Shown: positions 21,281 to 30,849, counted from the first letter of the stretch. The stretch is 64,000 nt of DNA from Pseudomonas sp. CROZ-RG-20F-R04-15 (GCF_022662375.1 NZ_JAKNQL010000005.1:248001-312000), one strand, 5' to 3'. Notes: generated by a model from the sequence alone, not told the origin. Numbers and translations are program-made.

Positions 21281-21726
21281 GGGCAGGGAGTCAACACATA
21301 CAGCAGGGCATGACGCTGATCGAGGTGCTGGTCGCGTTGCTGATTCTGACGGTCGGCCTGCTGGGGGCGGCGGCGGTGCAACTGAATGCGCTGAAGTACA
21401 CCGACAGCTCGCGAATGACCAGTCAGGCCAGTTTTATCGCCTACGACATGATGGACCGCATCCGCGCCAACTCCGGCGCCGACTACACCGTCACGCCACC
21501 GACGTCGGGCAATCTGAGTGTTGCCCGCGATCAGGATCTCTACGATTTCGCCACCAACATCGTCAACTTCGGTGGACCGACCGCGACTGGCAGCATCACC
21601 CTCAATCAGCGGGTCTACACCATCACCATCAACTGGAGCGACGCACGGGCAGCCAACACCGCCAGTGCTCAACGCAGTTTTGTCCTGACCAGCCGCGCAG
21701 CTGTTGATCCGGTGGCGACGCCATGA
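21277..21726 (+). CDS. pilV: Minor pilin PilV
   Basis: 149 aa. Leader ends QQG-MTLIEVLVALLILTVG with Glu at +5; the following LGAAAVQLNALKYTDSSRMTSQASFIAYDMMDRIRAN is the typical PilV signature. Starts within the fimU stop (ATGA overlap). Minor pilin needed to prime pilus assembly with PilW, PilX and PilY1. Confidence 0.87.
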   Translation: MRAGSQHIQQGMTLIEVLVALLILTVGLLGAAAVQLNALKYTDSSRMTSQASFIAYDMMDRIRANSGADYTVTPPTSGNLSVARDQDLYDFATNIVNFGGPTATGSITLNQRVYTITINWSDARAANTASAQRSFVLTSRAAVDPVATP

Positions 21727-22436
21727 CGCGCCATCAGCGGGGGTTCGGCCTGATCGAGTTGCTGATTGCCCTCGCACTGGGCTTGATCATTGTGCTGGGG
21801 GTCGTGCAGATTTTCATTGCGGCGAAAAATACCTACGTCAGCCAGAACAGCGCCGCGGCGATGCAGGAAGACGCGCGTTTTGTACTGAGCAAAATGATTC
21901 AGGAAATTCGCATGGTCGGGATGTTCGGCTGTCTTGGCACCATCACCGATTCGAGCAGCGCAGGCGATTTCAACGTCTCGCAGGTCACACCGATCAGTTG
22001 GGACAATGCCAACCTCAAACTGACGCTGGTCACTGCCGATATTGGCAGCGGCGGTGGCACGCCGACCTGGACGGTGGTTTCCGATTGCCGCAACAGCGCC
22101 ACGGCGTATACGGGTATACGAGCGGCGGCGAGCGGGCAGATCGCCTTTCCGATCCGGCGTCTGATCTACAACTTCAGCAACAACCAGATTCTCATGGGCA
22201 CCGGCAGCGGCACACCGACTCAGCAGGTGTTGGTGAACAACGTCAGTGCTTTCAACGTGACGTTTGGTCTGGCCAGTTCCGCGACGGATGTGGCAGCCTC
22301 GACGTACAGCGCCAACCCCAGTGATCCGGCACGCATTCGCAGTGTGCGCCTGAGCCTGACGCTCACCGACCCCAACAGCCGGGTCGCCACACAAACCTTC
22401 AACGTGGTTGCCGCTTTGCGCAACCGCCTGCAGTGA
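21723..22436 (+). CDS. pilW: Minor pilin PilW
   Basis: 237 aa. Leader MTRHQRG-FGLIELLIALALGLIIV with Glu at +5, then a C-terminal PilW domain (RRLIYNFSNNQILMG; SVRLSLTLTDPN). Overlaps pilV by ATGA. Inner-membrane prepilin, processed by PilD; needed with PilV, PilX and PilY1 for initiation of the pilus. Confidence 0.87.
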   Translation: MTRHQRGFGLIELLIALALGLIIVLGVVQIFIAAKNTYVSQNSAAAMQEDARFVLSKMIQEIRMVGMFGCLGTITDSSSAGDFNVSQVTPISWDNANLKLTLVTADIGSGGGTPTWTVVSDCRNSATAYTGIRAAASGQIAFPIRRLIYNFSNNQILMGTGSGTPTQQVLVNNVSAFNVTFGLASSATDVAASTYSANPSDPARIRSVRLSLTLTDPNSRVATQTFNVVAALRNRLQ

Positions 22437-22447
22437 GGGCCGGGGTG

Positions 22448-22927
22448 ATGCGGATTTCTTTTCATGACCGGCAAGCGCAACGCGGCATGGCGTTGCTGGT
22501 CAGTCTGGTGTTTCTGTTGTTGCTGACGTTGATTGGTCTGTCGTCGATGCAAAGCGCCAACCTGCAGGAAAAAATGGCCGGCAGCGTGAGTCTGCGTAAT
22601 CAGTCGTTTCAAACGGCCGAGGCGGCGTTGCGGGTGGGGGAGAGTGCGGTGCAACTCGACAGCTACACCTTGGCGGTGTGCAGCGGTACGACGCAATGCG
22701 CACCGCCGGCGGAGTCATCGGTGGTCAGTGCGGCGGGGCTCAATTCAACCTCGGGTGTGACCTGGATCGCTGCCGGTAATGGTTTCTATGGTGTGCAGAA
22801 TATCGGCACCACGCTCACTGCAGTGAACGTGCCGAGTAATACTTCGGCGACGTTGTATCGGGTCACCGCCGTTGGTATCGCCGGCACTTCGCGCAGTGTG
22901 GTGGAGAGTGTCTATGCGAAGTATTGA
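22448..22927 (+). CDS. pilX: Minor pilin PilX
   Basis: 159 aa from ATG 22448 (a GTG at 22433, overlapping pilW, is the alternative). Leader ends RG-MALLVSLVFLLLLTLIG; the residue at +5 is Val, not Glu. SSMQSANLQEKMAGSVSLRNQSFQTAEAAL is the PilX/PilX-like signature. Lack of Glu+5 is known for the tip pseudopilin GspK, and PilX has a similar tip position. Overlaps pilY1 by 14 nt. Confidence 0.85.
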   Translation: MRISFHDRQAQRGMALLVSLVFLLLLTLIGLSSMQSANLQEKMAGSVSLRNQSFQTAEAALRVGESAVQLDSYTLAVCSGTTQCAPPAESSVVSAAGLNSTSGVTWIAAGNGFYGVQNIGTTLTAVNVPSNTSATLYRVTAVGIAGTSRSVVESVYAKY

Positions 22928-25900
22928 GCGGTGTGGATCGCTGTTGCTCGGCCTGTTGCTGAGCTTGTATCTGGCGTCGCCGGCCTACGCCTTTACGCCG
23001 TCTGATTCGCCGCTGTTGAGTGCGGCGGCGGTGCCGCCCAACGTCATGCTGCTGATCGACGACTCAGGGAGCATGAACAGCATCATTTATGCGGCTGGAT
23101 TCGACCCGACGGCTGATCGCACGCCGGCGCGGCAATGCAACGCTTTGCTTGGCTTGTGCCTGAGTTCGACGACGATCACCGGCGACACGATCTTTCTGTC
23201 GAGCCTGCCGACATCAGGTTGCTCCGGCGGCGCCTATGCGTTCTATAACAACAGCCTGGCGCCGCTGTGTCTGAAACTGCCGGATCCGGTGGGCAGCGGC
23301 AATACGCGTTATTCCGGGGATTACATTTCCTACATCGTCGGCCTGGCCATCAACAACGGCACGCGAGACTTCACCACCGGGGCGATTCCCAACGACTACC
23401 GGATCAACGTGGCGCGCAACGTGTCGACGGCACTGGTCAGCAGCAACCGCACGTTGCGTATCGGCCTGTCGACATTCAATCCAGCCACCAGCAACAACTC
23501 GGGGAATGGCGGATTCATTGCCCGTTCGATCAGCGATCTGTCGCCGGTCAGTGGCAGCGTGACCCAGGCACAGGCCGACACCAACTACAACGCATTGATC
23601 TCTTCCATCAACGGCTTGAGCGCCGTGGCCAACACGCCATTGGCGGAAACCTATTACGAAATCACCCGCTACATGCGCGGTATGGCGCCTTACTACAACA
23701 GCACGCCCGCGACCTACACCAGTCCGATCCAGTACCGCTGCCAGAAAAACTATGGCGTGGTAATAACCGACGGCTTGCCGACTTTCGACCGGACCTTTCC
23801 TTCTAACGACCCATTGGGCGGCAGCCGTTTGCCGAACTGGGACGGCGTCAACAATGACGGCAACAATCTCAATGGTGACAACGAAGGCGACACGCTGTAT
23901 CTGGACGACATCGCCAAGTTCGCGTTCGATATCGATATGCGCTCAACTGGTACTGACACGGCAGGCAAGAGCTGGAACGCGGTGGATTTTCCCAAGCAGA
24001 ACATGAATACCTACACCGTGGGCTTCACCGCTGACAATGACATGCTGTCGGACGCGGCAAGTTATGGGCAGGGCAAGTATTACCAAGCGACTGACAGCAC
24101 GGGACTCAATGCCGCCTTGTCGTCGGCCTTGAGTGATATCACCTCCAAGGCCGGTTCCGGCGGCGCAGCTGTTGCCAGCGTCGGTACGCTCACCAGTGGC
24201 AGCAGTTTTTACCAAACCACTTATGATCCCAAGGATTGGCGAGGCACCATCAAGTCTTTCGGTTTTACGTCGGCCGGGGTGGTGAATACTTCGACCGCAC
24301 TTTGGACGACTGACACAACCATCGTGCCGGGGGCGACCGCGCCAACGTATCAATCGTGGAACACCACCAGCAGCGCCGCCGTAACGCTGGCTTACGGCAA
24401 CTTTTCCCCTGCGCAGCAGACGACACTCAGCCAGAGTCTGCCCACGGGTATTACCGGCAATGACCTGGTGGAGTGGAGCAAAGGCACCAACAAAACCGGG
24501 CTCAAGGTTCGCAGTGTGTTGCTCGGTGACATCATCAACTCGCCGTTGGTGCTGGCGGCCCCCACGGACAAGACCGCTGCTGACTTGTCCGGCGATACCA
24601 CTTACACCTCATATCTGACCACCAAAGCTGCCAACATGAACTCCAGCCTGGTGGTGAATGCCAACGACGGTTTCGTCAACGTCATCAACTCGACCAATGG
24701 CACCCGACGCTATGCCTACATGCCATCCAGTGTGTTGCCATCGCTACGGCTGATTGCTGATCCGACCTATATCAACGGTGTCAGCCACAAGTTTCTCGTC
24801 GACGGTCAGGTCGGGGTGTTCGACGCGCAGTCCGGCACGGCCTGGAAAACCCTGGCCATTGGTGGCGTCGGTGCCGGGGGTAAAACGTTCTACGGGCTGC
24901 AGCTGTTTGATGCTTCTGCGGGCAATGTGATCAAGGCGTTGTGGGAGGTCAGCGCGCCGACCACGGCCAACACCGCCAATGTATTTAATGATCTGGGTTA
25001 CGCTTATGCCCGCCCGGAAGTGGCACGCTTGGCCGATGGTCGTTGGGCGGCGTTCGTCTCGAATGGTTACGGCAGCAACTCGGGTGTGGCCGCGATGTAT
25101 GTGCTGGATGTGCGCGATGGTTCGCTGATCAAGAAAATCGTCATCGACAGCACGGAAACCACTAACGGTTTGTCCTCGGTAAAACTCAAGGTCAACTCTT
25201 CAAATGTCGTCCAGGCCGCTTATGGCGGTGATTTGAAAGGGCGCCTGTGGAAATTTGATCTGAGCGCGACATCGACGGACAGCTGGGGCGTGGCGTTTTC
25301 CGGTAAACCGCTGTTCACCACGGCGGGCGGGGCGACACAGCCGATTACCGCGCAGCCGCTGCTGGCGGATAACGCATTGGGCGGCAAACAGATCTTTGTC
25401 GGCACTGGCAAATTCAATGAAACGGCCGACAAGACCAACAAGGATTTGCAGGCGTTCTATTCGGTATGGGATGCCGATGGCGGCTCCGGAAACATCACTG
25501 TCAGCAGTTTGCAGGCGCAGGCGATTACCGGATCATTTTCTGGCAGCTCCGGGCAGTTTCTGACCACGACGCAAAATGACACGACATATCCGGGGGAGAA
25601 GGGCTGGTACCTGCCATTGGTGTACAACAACGTGTTGACCGGCGAACGGGTGATCAATCAAGCGAATATCGTGCTTGGCCGTATCGTCTTCACCACGGCC
25701 ATTGTCGATACCACCGATCCTTGTGCGAGTTTTGGTACGGGCAAGTTGGTCGAACTCGAGGCGTTCAGCGGTAAGATGCTCAACTATGCGGTGATTGATA
25801 CTGGTGGCGATAGTTTGGTCGACAACAATGACTCAATCTCCAGCGGCGTGAGTTTCATTGACGGCATTCCGAGCTTGTCATTTATAACCCCAACTGGTAC

Positions 25901-25997
25901 GGAAAAGGGAGTGAATGACACCAGTGGAAAGCTCACGATAATCAAGGAAAAGGGCGGCGGTGGCAGCCGTCGTATCATGTGGCGACAAATACAGTAA
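22914..25997 (+). CDS. pilY1: PilY1 pilus tip adhesin / assembly protein
   Basis: 1027 aa. Sec signal peptide (cleavage near residue 26, after AYA). N-terminal von Willebrand A-like region with MIDAS motif DDSGSM (~48-53). The C-terminal half is the PilY1 beta-propeller (GLQLFDASAGNVIKALWEV, RPEVARLADGRWAAFVSNGYGSNSGVAAMYVLD) with an acidic loop DTGGDSLVDNNDS near 961-973 that could hold calcium. PilY1 sits at the pilus tip, regulates extension and senses surfaces. It is shorter than the P. aeruginosa protein (I recall about 1160 aa). Confidence 0.9.
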   Translation: MRSIERCGSLLLGLLLSLYLASPAYAFTPSDSPLLSAAAVPPNVMLLIDDSGSMNSIIYAAGFDPTADRTPARQCNALLGLCLSSTTITGDTIFLSSLPTSGCSGGAYAFYNNSLAPLCLKLPDPVGSGNTRYSGDYISYIVGLAINNGTRDFTTGAIPNDYRINVARNVSTALVSSNRTLRIGLSTFNPATSNNSGNGGFIARSISDLSPVSGSVTQAQADTNYNALISSINGLSAVANTPLAETYYEITRYMRGMAPYYNSTPATYTSPIQYRCQKNYGVVITDGLPTFDRTFPSNDPLGGSRLPNWDGVNNDGNNLNGDNEGDTLYLDDIAKFAFDIDMRSTGTDTAGKSWNAVDFPKQNMNTYTVGFTADNDMLSDAASYGQGKYYQATDSTGLNAALSSALSDITSKAGSGGAAVASVGTLTSGSSFYQTTYDPKDWRGTIKSFGFTSAGVVNTSTALWTTDTTIVPGATAPTYQSWNTTSSAAVTLAYGNFSPAQQTTLSQSLPTGITGNDLVEWSKGTNKTGLKVRSVLLGDIINSPLVLAAPTDKTAADLSGDTTYTSYLTTKAANMNSSLVVNANDGFVNVINSTNGTRRYAYMPSSVLPSLRLIADPTYINGVSHKFLVDGQVGVFDAQSGTAWKTLAIGGVGAGGKTFYGLQLFDASAGNVIKALWEVSAPTTANTANVFNDLGYAYARPEVARLADGRWAAFVSNGYGSNSGVAAMYVLDVRDGSLIKKIVIDSTETTNGLSSVKLKVNSSNVVQAAYGGDLKGRLWKFDLSATSTDSWGVAFSGKPLFTTAGGATQPITAQPLLADNALGGKQIFVGTGKFNETADKTNKDLQAFYSVWDADGGSGNITVSSLQAQAITGSFSGSSGQFLTTTQNDTTYPGEKGWYLPLVYNNVLTGERVINQANIVLGRIVFTTAIVDTTDPCASFGTGKLVELEAFSGKMLNYAVIDTGGDSLVDNNDSISSGVSFIDGIPSLSFITPTGTEKGVNDTSGKLTIIKEKGGGGSRRIMWRQIQ

Positions 25998-26012
25998 GCG
26001 AGAGTTTGAGGC

Positions 26013-26414
26013 ATGCGTAGATCCAACCGAGGTTTCACCCTGATCGAAATCATGATCGTGATTGCGATCATCGGGATCGTCATCACCATTGCCGCACCGA
26101 GCTATACCGAGTACCTGAAAAAGGGCCGTCGCGCCGAAGTGGTGTCGCTGCTTTCGGAGCAAGCGCAGAGCCTCGAGCGTTTTTACACCAAAAACAATGT
26201 CTACACCGGTATCACCGGACTCAGCACGGGCAATGATTTCTACACCATCACCCCGACCATCGCTGACCAGACTTTCCTGCTGACCGCTACCCGTAAAGCG
26301 GGTACCTCCATGGCCACCGACAAGTGCGGGGATTTCACCCTGACCAACACCGGTGTCCGCAGCATGAACAACGCGACCACCGGGCTGACCACCAAGGATT
26401 GCTGGGGCCGCTGA
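26013..26414 (+). CDS. pilE: Minor pilin PilE
   Basis: 133 aa. Leader MRRSNRG-FTLIEIMIVIAIIGIVITIAAPSYTEYL, Glu at +5, then a short globular domain with two cysteines (DKCGDF, KDCWGR) that may form a disulphide like the D-loop of major pilins. It is 15 nt behind pilY1, so there is no pilY2 between them. It ends the minor pilin operon. Confidence 0.88.
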   Translation: MRRSNRGFTLIEIMIVIAIIGIVITIAAPSYTEYLKKGRRAEVVSLLSEQAQSLERFYTKNNVYTGITGLSTGNDFYTITPTIADQTFLLTATRKAGTSMATDKCGDFTLTNTGVRSMNNATTGLTTKDCWGR

Positions 26415-26471
26415 GGCGCTTTCTTTTCGAGTGCCTTTTGCGCTCACTGTCTTTTTACGGTTGGAACAAAC

Positions 26472-27572
26472 ATGACCAGGCAACAGCAAGTGGTGATTGT
26501 CGGTGGCGGGGTGATTGGCCTGCTGACCGCTTACAACCTCGCCTCCGAAGTACGCAGCGTGGTGCTGCTCGATCGCTCGAACCTCGGCCAGGAATCGTCC
26601 TGGGCGGGCGGCGGTATCGTTTCGCCGTTGTACCCGTGGCGCTATAGCCCGGCGGTTACCGCACTGGCGCACTGGTCGCAGGACTTTTATCCACAGCTCG
26701 GCGAGCGTTTGTTTGCCGGCACTGGCGTTGATCCTGAAGTACACACCACCGGCCTGTACTGGCTCGATCTGGACGATGAAGCCGAGGCACTAGCGTGGGC
26801 CGAGCGAGAAAATCGCCCGTTACGGGCTGTGGATATCTCGGCGGCACACGATGCGGTGCCGGTGCTCGGTGGCGGGTTCGCGCGGGCGATCTACATGGCC
26901 GATGTCGCCAACGTGCGCAATCCGCGTCTGGTGAAGTCGCTGAAAGCGGCGTTGCAGGCACTGCCGAACGTGACGATTCACGAACAGTGCGAGGTCAGCG
27001 GGTTCGTCCGTGAGGGCGCGCAGGTCGTCGGCGTCGAAACCTCCAACGGCGTGATCAAAGGTGATCAGGTCGTGCTGACGGCCGGTGCGTGGAGCGGTGA
27101 CTTGCTCAAGACGCTGGACCTGACGCTGCCGGTCGAACCGGTCAAAGGCCAGATGATTCTCTACAAGTGCGCGGCGGATTTTCTGCCGAGCATGGTTTTG
27201 GCCAAGGGGCGTTATGCGATCCCGCGTCGCGATGGCCACATTCTGATTGGCAGCACGCTGGAGCACGAAGGCTACGACAAGACGCCGACCGATGTGGCGC
27301 TGGAAAGTCTCAAGGCTTCGGCAGTGGAATTGTTGCCAGCGTTGGCCGATGCCGAAGTGGTCGGGCACTGGGCAGGGTTGCGCCCGGGGTCGCCAGAGGG
27401 CATTCCGTACATTGGCCGGGTGCCGGGGTTTGACGGGTTGTGGTTGAACTGCGGGCATTACCGCAATGGGCTGGTGCTGGCGCCGGCGTCGTGCCATTTG
27501 TTTGCCGATGTGATGCTGGGAAGGGCGCCGATTATTGATCCGGCGCCGTATGCACCGGAAGGCCGCATTTAG
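26472..27572 (+). CDS. thiO: Glycine oxidase ThiO (FAD-dependent)
   Basis: 366 aa of the D-amino-acid oxidase/glycine oxidase family: Rossmann FAD motif GGGVIGLLTAYNL (residues ~11-23), the ESSWAGGGIVSPLYPWRY stretch and the C-terminal GHWAGLRPGSPEGIPYIG. It makes iminoglycine for the thiazole of thiamine. No other thiamine genes or TPP element nearby. Substrate assignment is by family and by the PA4548 position I recall, and not certain. Confidence 0.82.
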   Translation: MTRQQQVVIVGGGVIGLLTAYNLASEVRSVVLLDRSNLGQESSWAGGGIVSPLYPWRYSPAVTALAHWSQDFYPQLGERLFAGTGVDPEVHTTGLYWLDLDDEAEALAWAERENRPLRAVDISAAHDAVPVLGGGFARAIYMADVANVRNPRLVKSLKAALQALPNVTIHEQCEVSGFVREGAQVVGVETSNGVIKGDQVVLTAGAWSGDLLKTLDLTLPVEPVKGQMILYKCAADFLPSMVLAKGRYAIPRRDGHILIGSTLEHEGYDKTPTDVALESLKASAVELLPALADAEVVGHWAGLRPGSPEGIPYIGRVPGFDGLWLNCGHYRNGLVLAPASCHLFADVMLGRAPIIDPAPYAPEGRI

Positions 27573-27604
27573 TCAGATATTTCTCTGATGCCTGGCAGGC
27601 CGCT

Positions 27605-27680
27605 TTCGCGAGCAGGCTCGCTCCCACAGTTGATCTTTGTCGTTCACAAAATCCAATGTGGGAGCGAGCTTGCTCGCGAA
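27605..27680. repeat. REP hairpin pair, reverse arm order, mixed arm types
   Basis: Here the arms appear in the opposite order (CGCGAGCAGGCTCGCTCCCA then TGTGGGAGCGAGCTTGCTCG). The left arm is of the AGG/CCT type, the right arm of the CTT type, so the arms do not match fully. It lies between convergent genes, 7 nt from the stop of pilR and 32 nt after thiO. Confidence 0.85.
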
Positions 27681-27687
27681 GGGGCCC

Positions 27688-29034
27688 TTAATCCAGGCCG
27701 AGTTTTTTCAGGCGATAGCGCATCGACCGAAACGAAAGACTCAAGCGCTGCGCCGCCGCCGTACGATTCCAGCGCGTTTCTTCCAGCGCTTGCAGAATCA
27801 GCTTTCTCTCGACGTTCTCCAGATAATCCTCAAGATTATCGATCTGCGTCAGATCGGCGATCCCGCCCTCCGCCGCGCAGTTGCCCTCGCTCAAACGTAA
27901 ATCTTCAGCTTCGATCGTACGGTTTTCACACAAGGTGTGTGCCCGCTCAAGCACGTTTTCCAGCTCCCGCACATTTCCCGGAAACCGATAGTTCTTCAGC
28001 GCTTCCAACGCCTGCGCATGCAAGCGCGCCACGGGTTGACCCGTGTCCTTGGCCAAACGCTTGAGCATATGCGCCGCCAGCACTTCAATGTCATCACGGC
28101 GCTCACGCAGTGACGGCACGCGCAGTTCGATCACGTTCAAGCGGTAATAAAGGTCCTGACGGAAACGCTCGGCAGCCACTTCAGCATCAAGATCCTTGTG
28201 CGTGGCGCAAAGAATCCGCACATCGACCACGCTTTCCTGTTGTCCGCCGACACTGCGCACGGCTTTTTCCTGGATCGCCCGCAGCAGCTTTACCTGCATC
28301 GACAGCGGCAAGTCCGCCACCTCATCAAGAAACAACGTGCCGCCATGGGCTGCTTGAAACAGTCCGGGTTTGTCCTCGACGGCGCCGGTAAAACTGCCTT
28401 TGCGATGGCCAAAAAACTCGCTTTCCATCAGCTCCGAGGGAATCGCCCCGCAGTTCACTGGCACAAACGGCTGGCTGGCGCGCGGGCCCTGTTCGTGGAT
28501 CAGTCGTGCGACCAGTTCTTTACCGCTGCCGGATTCGCCGCTGATGTATACGGGCGCCTGACTGCGAGCGAGTTTGTCGATTTGCTTGCGCAGGTTGCGC
28601 ATCGGCTGTGAATCACCCAGCAGCCGTCGATCAATCGAGGTGCAAACCCCGCCCACGGCTGGCATACGCAGGGCTGTACCGACCAGTTCGCGCAAGCGGG
28701 TGAGGTCTACCGGTTTGGTCAGAAAGTCGAAAGCACCGGCCTTCAAAGCGTTGATGGCCGTTTCCAGACTGCCGTACGCGGTGATCATGGCTACCGGTAG
28801 TTGTGGATAACGCTGCTGAATATGCTGCACCAGTTCCAGCCCCGTGCCGTCGGGCAGACGCATGTCGGTCAGGCACAGATCGAAGCTCTCGCGGTTCAGA
28901 AGTGCCTGGGCTTCAGCCACATTGCGGGCGCTGTAGGTGTCGAGTTTCATCCGTCCCAGAGTGATTTCCAGGAGTTCGCGGATATCCGGTTCGTCGTCGA
29001 CGATAAGAATTTTTTGCCGTGGGCTCGTGTTCAA
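27688..29034 (-). CDS. pilR: Sigma-54 response regulator PilR
   Basis: 448 aa. Receiver domain (LIVDDEPDIREL; phospho-acceptor Asp in CLTDMRLPDG), sigma-54 AAA+ domain (Walker A GESGSGKE at ~165; GAFTGA-type loop GSFTGAVED) and a C-terminal Fis-type helix-turn-helix (RWNRTAAAQRLSLSFRSMRYRLKKLG). It activates pilA with PilS and sigma-54. The start is TTG at 29032-29034, overlapping the pilS stop as TTGA; it gives the N-terminus MNTSPRQKILIV and the usual length. A longer 478-aa alternative starting at 29124 lies inside pilS and is unlikely. Confidence 0.92.
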   Translation of the reverse strand: MNTSPRQKILIVDDEPDIRELLEITLGRMKLDTYSARNVAEAQALLNRESFDLCLTDMRLPDGTGLELVQHIQQRYPQLPVAMITAYGSLETAINALKAGAFDFLTKPVDLTRLRELVGTALRMPAVGGVCTSIDRRLLGDSQPMRNLRKQIDKLARSQAPVYISGESGSGKELVARLIHEQGPRASQPFVPVNCGAIPSELMESEFFGHRKGSFTGAVEDKPGLFQAAHGGTLFLDEVADLPLSMQVKLLRAIQEKAVRSVGGQQESVVDVRILCATHKDLDAEVAAERFRQDLYYRLNVIELRVPSLRERRDDIEVLAAHMLKRLAKDTGQPVARLHAQALEALKNYRFPGNVRELENVLERAHTLCENRTIEAEDLRLSEGNCAAEGGIADLTQIDNLEDYLENVERKLILQALEETRWNRTAAAQRLSLSFRSMRYRLKKLGLD

Positions 29035-30623
29035 CTTTGTTTCCGTCCGTGAGCAAAGGTGATGCGAAAGCAGCCGCCGCCTTGGCGTGATTGAAAGTCT
29101 AGGCGCGCTTGGTTGCTTTCGCACAGCTCACGGGACAGATAAAGCCCAAGGCCGGTGCCTTGGCTGCTGGTGGTGAAAAACGGTTCGAACAGATGCGTCT
29201 GTTCATCGGCCGGGACACCGGGGCCGTTGTCCTGCACTTCGAGGACCGCCAACTGGCTGTCGGGATCGCTGAACAGGGCCAGCCAGACTTGCGCCTGATC
29301 GTGCAGCAGGGCGCTGTGGCGCCAGCCATTGCGCAACAGATTGTCGAGAATTTGCGTGAGCTGGTTGGGGTCCATCAGCGTGGTGAAGTCTCCCGAATTG
29401 ATCCGCAGATGAATCTGCTGGCGCTCGCTGGCCTGTTCGCGGCTTTCGGCGACGAAGTTTTCCAGCCACGGTTTGAGATCCAGCCGTTGCGGCGCGCTCT
29501 GCTGGCGGCGGGACAGTTGCAGGACGTTTTCGATGACTCGGTTCATGCGCTGGGAGTGGTCTTGAATGATCTGCGTCAGACGCCGGTCGGCGCTGTCGAG
29601 TTCCTCGGACTCAGCCAATAGCTGCGCAGCATGACTGATGGCACCGAGTGGATTGCGGATTTCATGGGAGATGCCGGCGGTCAGGCGACCGAGCGCGGCG
29701 AGCTTCAGTTGCTGAGCCTGCTGGGCGATTTGCGCGAGGTCTTCGAGAAACACCAGGGTTTGGTTGGGGCTTTGTTCCAGCGCGATGAAGCTCGGTTGCA
29801 ACTCCAGACCATTGCCGGGAATTTTCAGGCTTTGTGGGCGCAGGGTCGGGTTGTTCATCCACAGTTGCAGGCGGTCGACCATCGCCGGCGAGTAATCGTC
29901 GATCAGATGGCCCTGCAAATGTGTTTGCGCGAGCAACGTCTGGGCACTGTGGTTGGCCAATTGCACGCGACGTTCTTCATCGAGCACCAGAATTCCGGTA
30001 CGCATGCGTTGCAAGATCAATGCGTTCAATGCTTCGAGGCCGACGACTTCGCTGGCACGTTGCTCGGCCAGTGTTTCACTGACCTCCAGGCGCCGGATCA
30101 GGCCCTGCACCAGTAATGAGGCGGCAAAGCACAGGGCGCCGAGCGTGCCGGCTTGCAGGTATTCATTGGCGCTCAGGGGATGATCGACGCTCAGCAGGAC
30201 ACTCGAGCCGATGATGCCCAGCGCGCCGATGGCGGCGATCAACAGGCCGATGCGCCGGCGTAGCAAGGTGTTGCTGATCGCCACCGAGACAATCAGCAGG
30301 TTGCCCAGCGCACTGCCAACGCCACCGGCAGCGAAGAACAAAGCGCATAAAAGCAGGACATCGACGAGGGCCAGGCTGAACAGTTGCGCCGGCCGTCGCG
30401 TGTTTTCGAGGAATACCACCAACAGAATGTTGAGAATCAGGTACAGCCAACTGCCGCCGCGCAGCAATTCGTCGTTGGCCGACGTCAGCAGGCGGTTGTC
30501 CATGTTGCTGGAAATCAGCAGCACCAGAGTGATGCCGACGCTTAAACGGTAGAGATGATAAAGGCGCAGCAGGCGCTGCGCCTGTTTGCTGTCGGCGTGG
30601 GTGGCCTCAGCGATCACTGGCAC
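29031..30623 (-). CDS. pilS: Sensor histidine kinase PilS
   Basis: 530 aa. Six hydrophobic segments in residues ~25-190, a PAS-like linker (~200-290), the phospho-acceptor helix SHEIRNPLGAI near 315 and HATPase motifs (N box NLLRNGWRHS; DNGPGVP; GTGLGLYLSREL). It senses pilin in the inner membrane (known for P. aeruginosa) and controls PilR. GTG start at 30623 with AAGG upstream; it overlaps the preceding small gene by 17 nt. Confidence 0.93.
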   Translation of the reverse strand: MPVIAEATHADSKQAQRLLRLYHLYRLSVGITLVLLISSNMDNRLLTSANDELLRGGSWLYLILNILLVVFLENTRRPAQLFSLALVDVLLLCALFFAAGGVGSALGNLLIVSVAISNTLLRRRIGLLIAAIGALGIIGSSVLLSVDHPLSANEYLQAGTLGALCFAASLLVQGLIRRLEVSETLAEQRASEVVGLEALNALILQRMRTGILVLDEERRVQLANHSAQTLLAQTHLQGHLIDDYSPAMVDRLQLWMNNPTLRPQSLKIPGNGLELQPSFIALEQSPNQTLVFLEDLAQIAQQAQQLKLAALGRLTAGISHEIRNPLGAISHAAQLLAESEELDSADRRLTQIIQDHSQRMNRVIENVLQLSRRQQSAPQRLDLKPWLENFVAESREQASERQQIHLRINSGDFTTLMDPNQLTQILDNLLRNGWRHSALLHDQAQVWLALFSDPDSQLAVLEVQDNGPGVPADEQTHLFEPFFTTSSQGTGLGLYLSRELCESNQARLDFQSRQGGGCFRITFAHGRKQS

Positions 30624-30849
30624 CCGGGCCTTGCTCGAGGTGAGCCTGGCTGCAATACCACTGTTGTTGCACGCTCAGCGCGCGGTCGCGCGGCAGGTGC
30701 ACGCCGCAATGGGCACAACGCACCATCGGCGCGGCGTCCTGCTCGCGTGATGGGCGATTGGATTGAGAGGACGCGGCAGGGGCCTTGAATTTACGCCACA
30801 GCCAGATGGCGGCGAAAATCACGACGATCCAGAACAATAAACGAAGCAT
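30607..30849 (-). CDS. PP0621-like small zinc-ribbon membrane protein
   Basis: 80 aa. One N-terminal membrane segment (residues ~3-19) followed by a basic stretch and a small Cys-rich motif (CAHCGVHLP, then YCSQAH) that could bind a metal. The PP0621 group; function unknown. It is immediately upstream of, and overlaps, pilS, so it is probably co-transcribed with pilSR. Confidence 0.82.
   Translation of the reverse strand: MLRLLFWIVVIFAAIWLWRKFKAPAASSQSNRPSREQDAAPMVRCAHCGVHLPRDRALSVQQQWYCSQAHLEQGPGASDR

Noticed and set aside
30607..30623. Overlap of the small PP0621-like gene with pilS as a frameshift
   Set aside because: Both products are complete in their usual length; it is a normal gene overlap with a GTG start.
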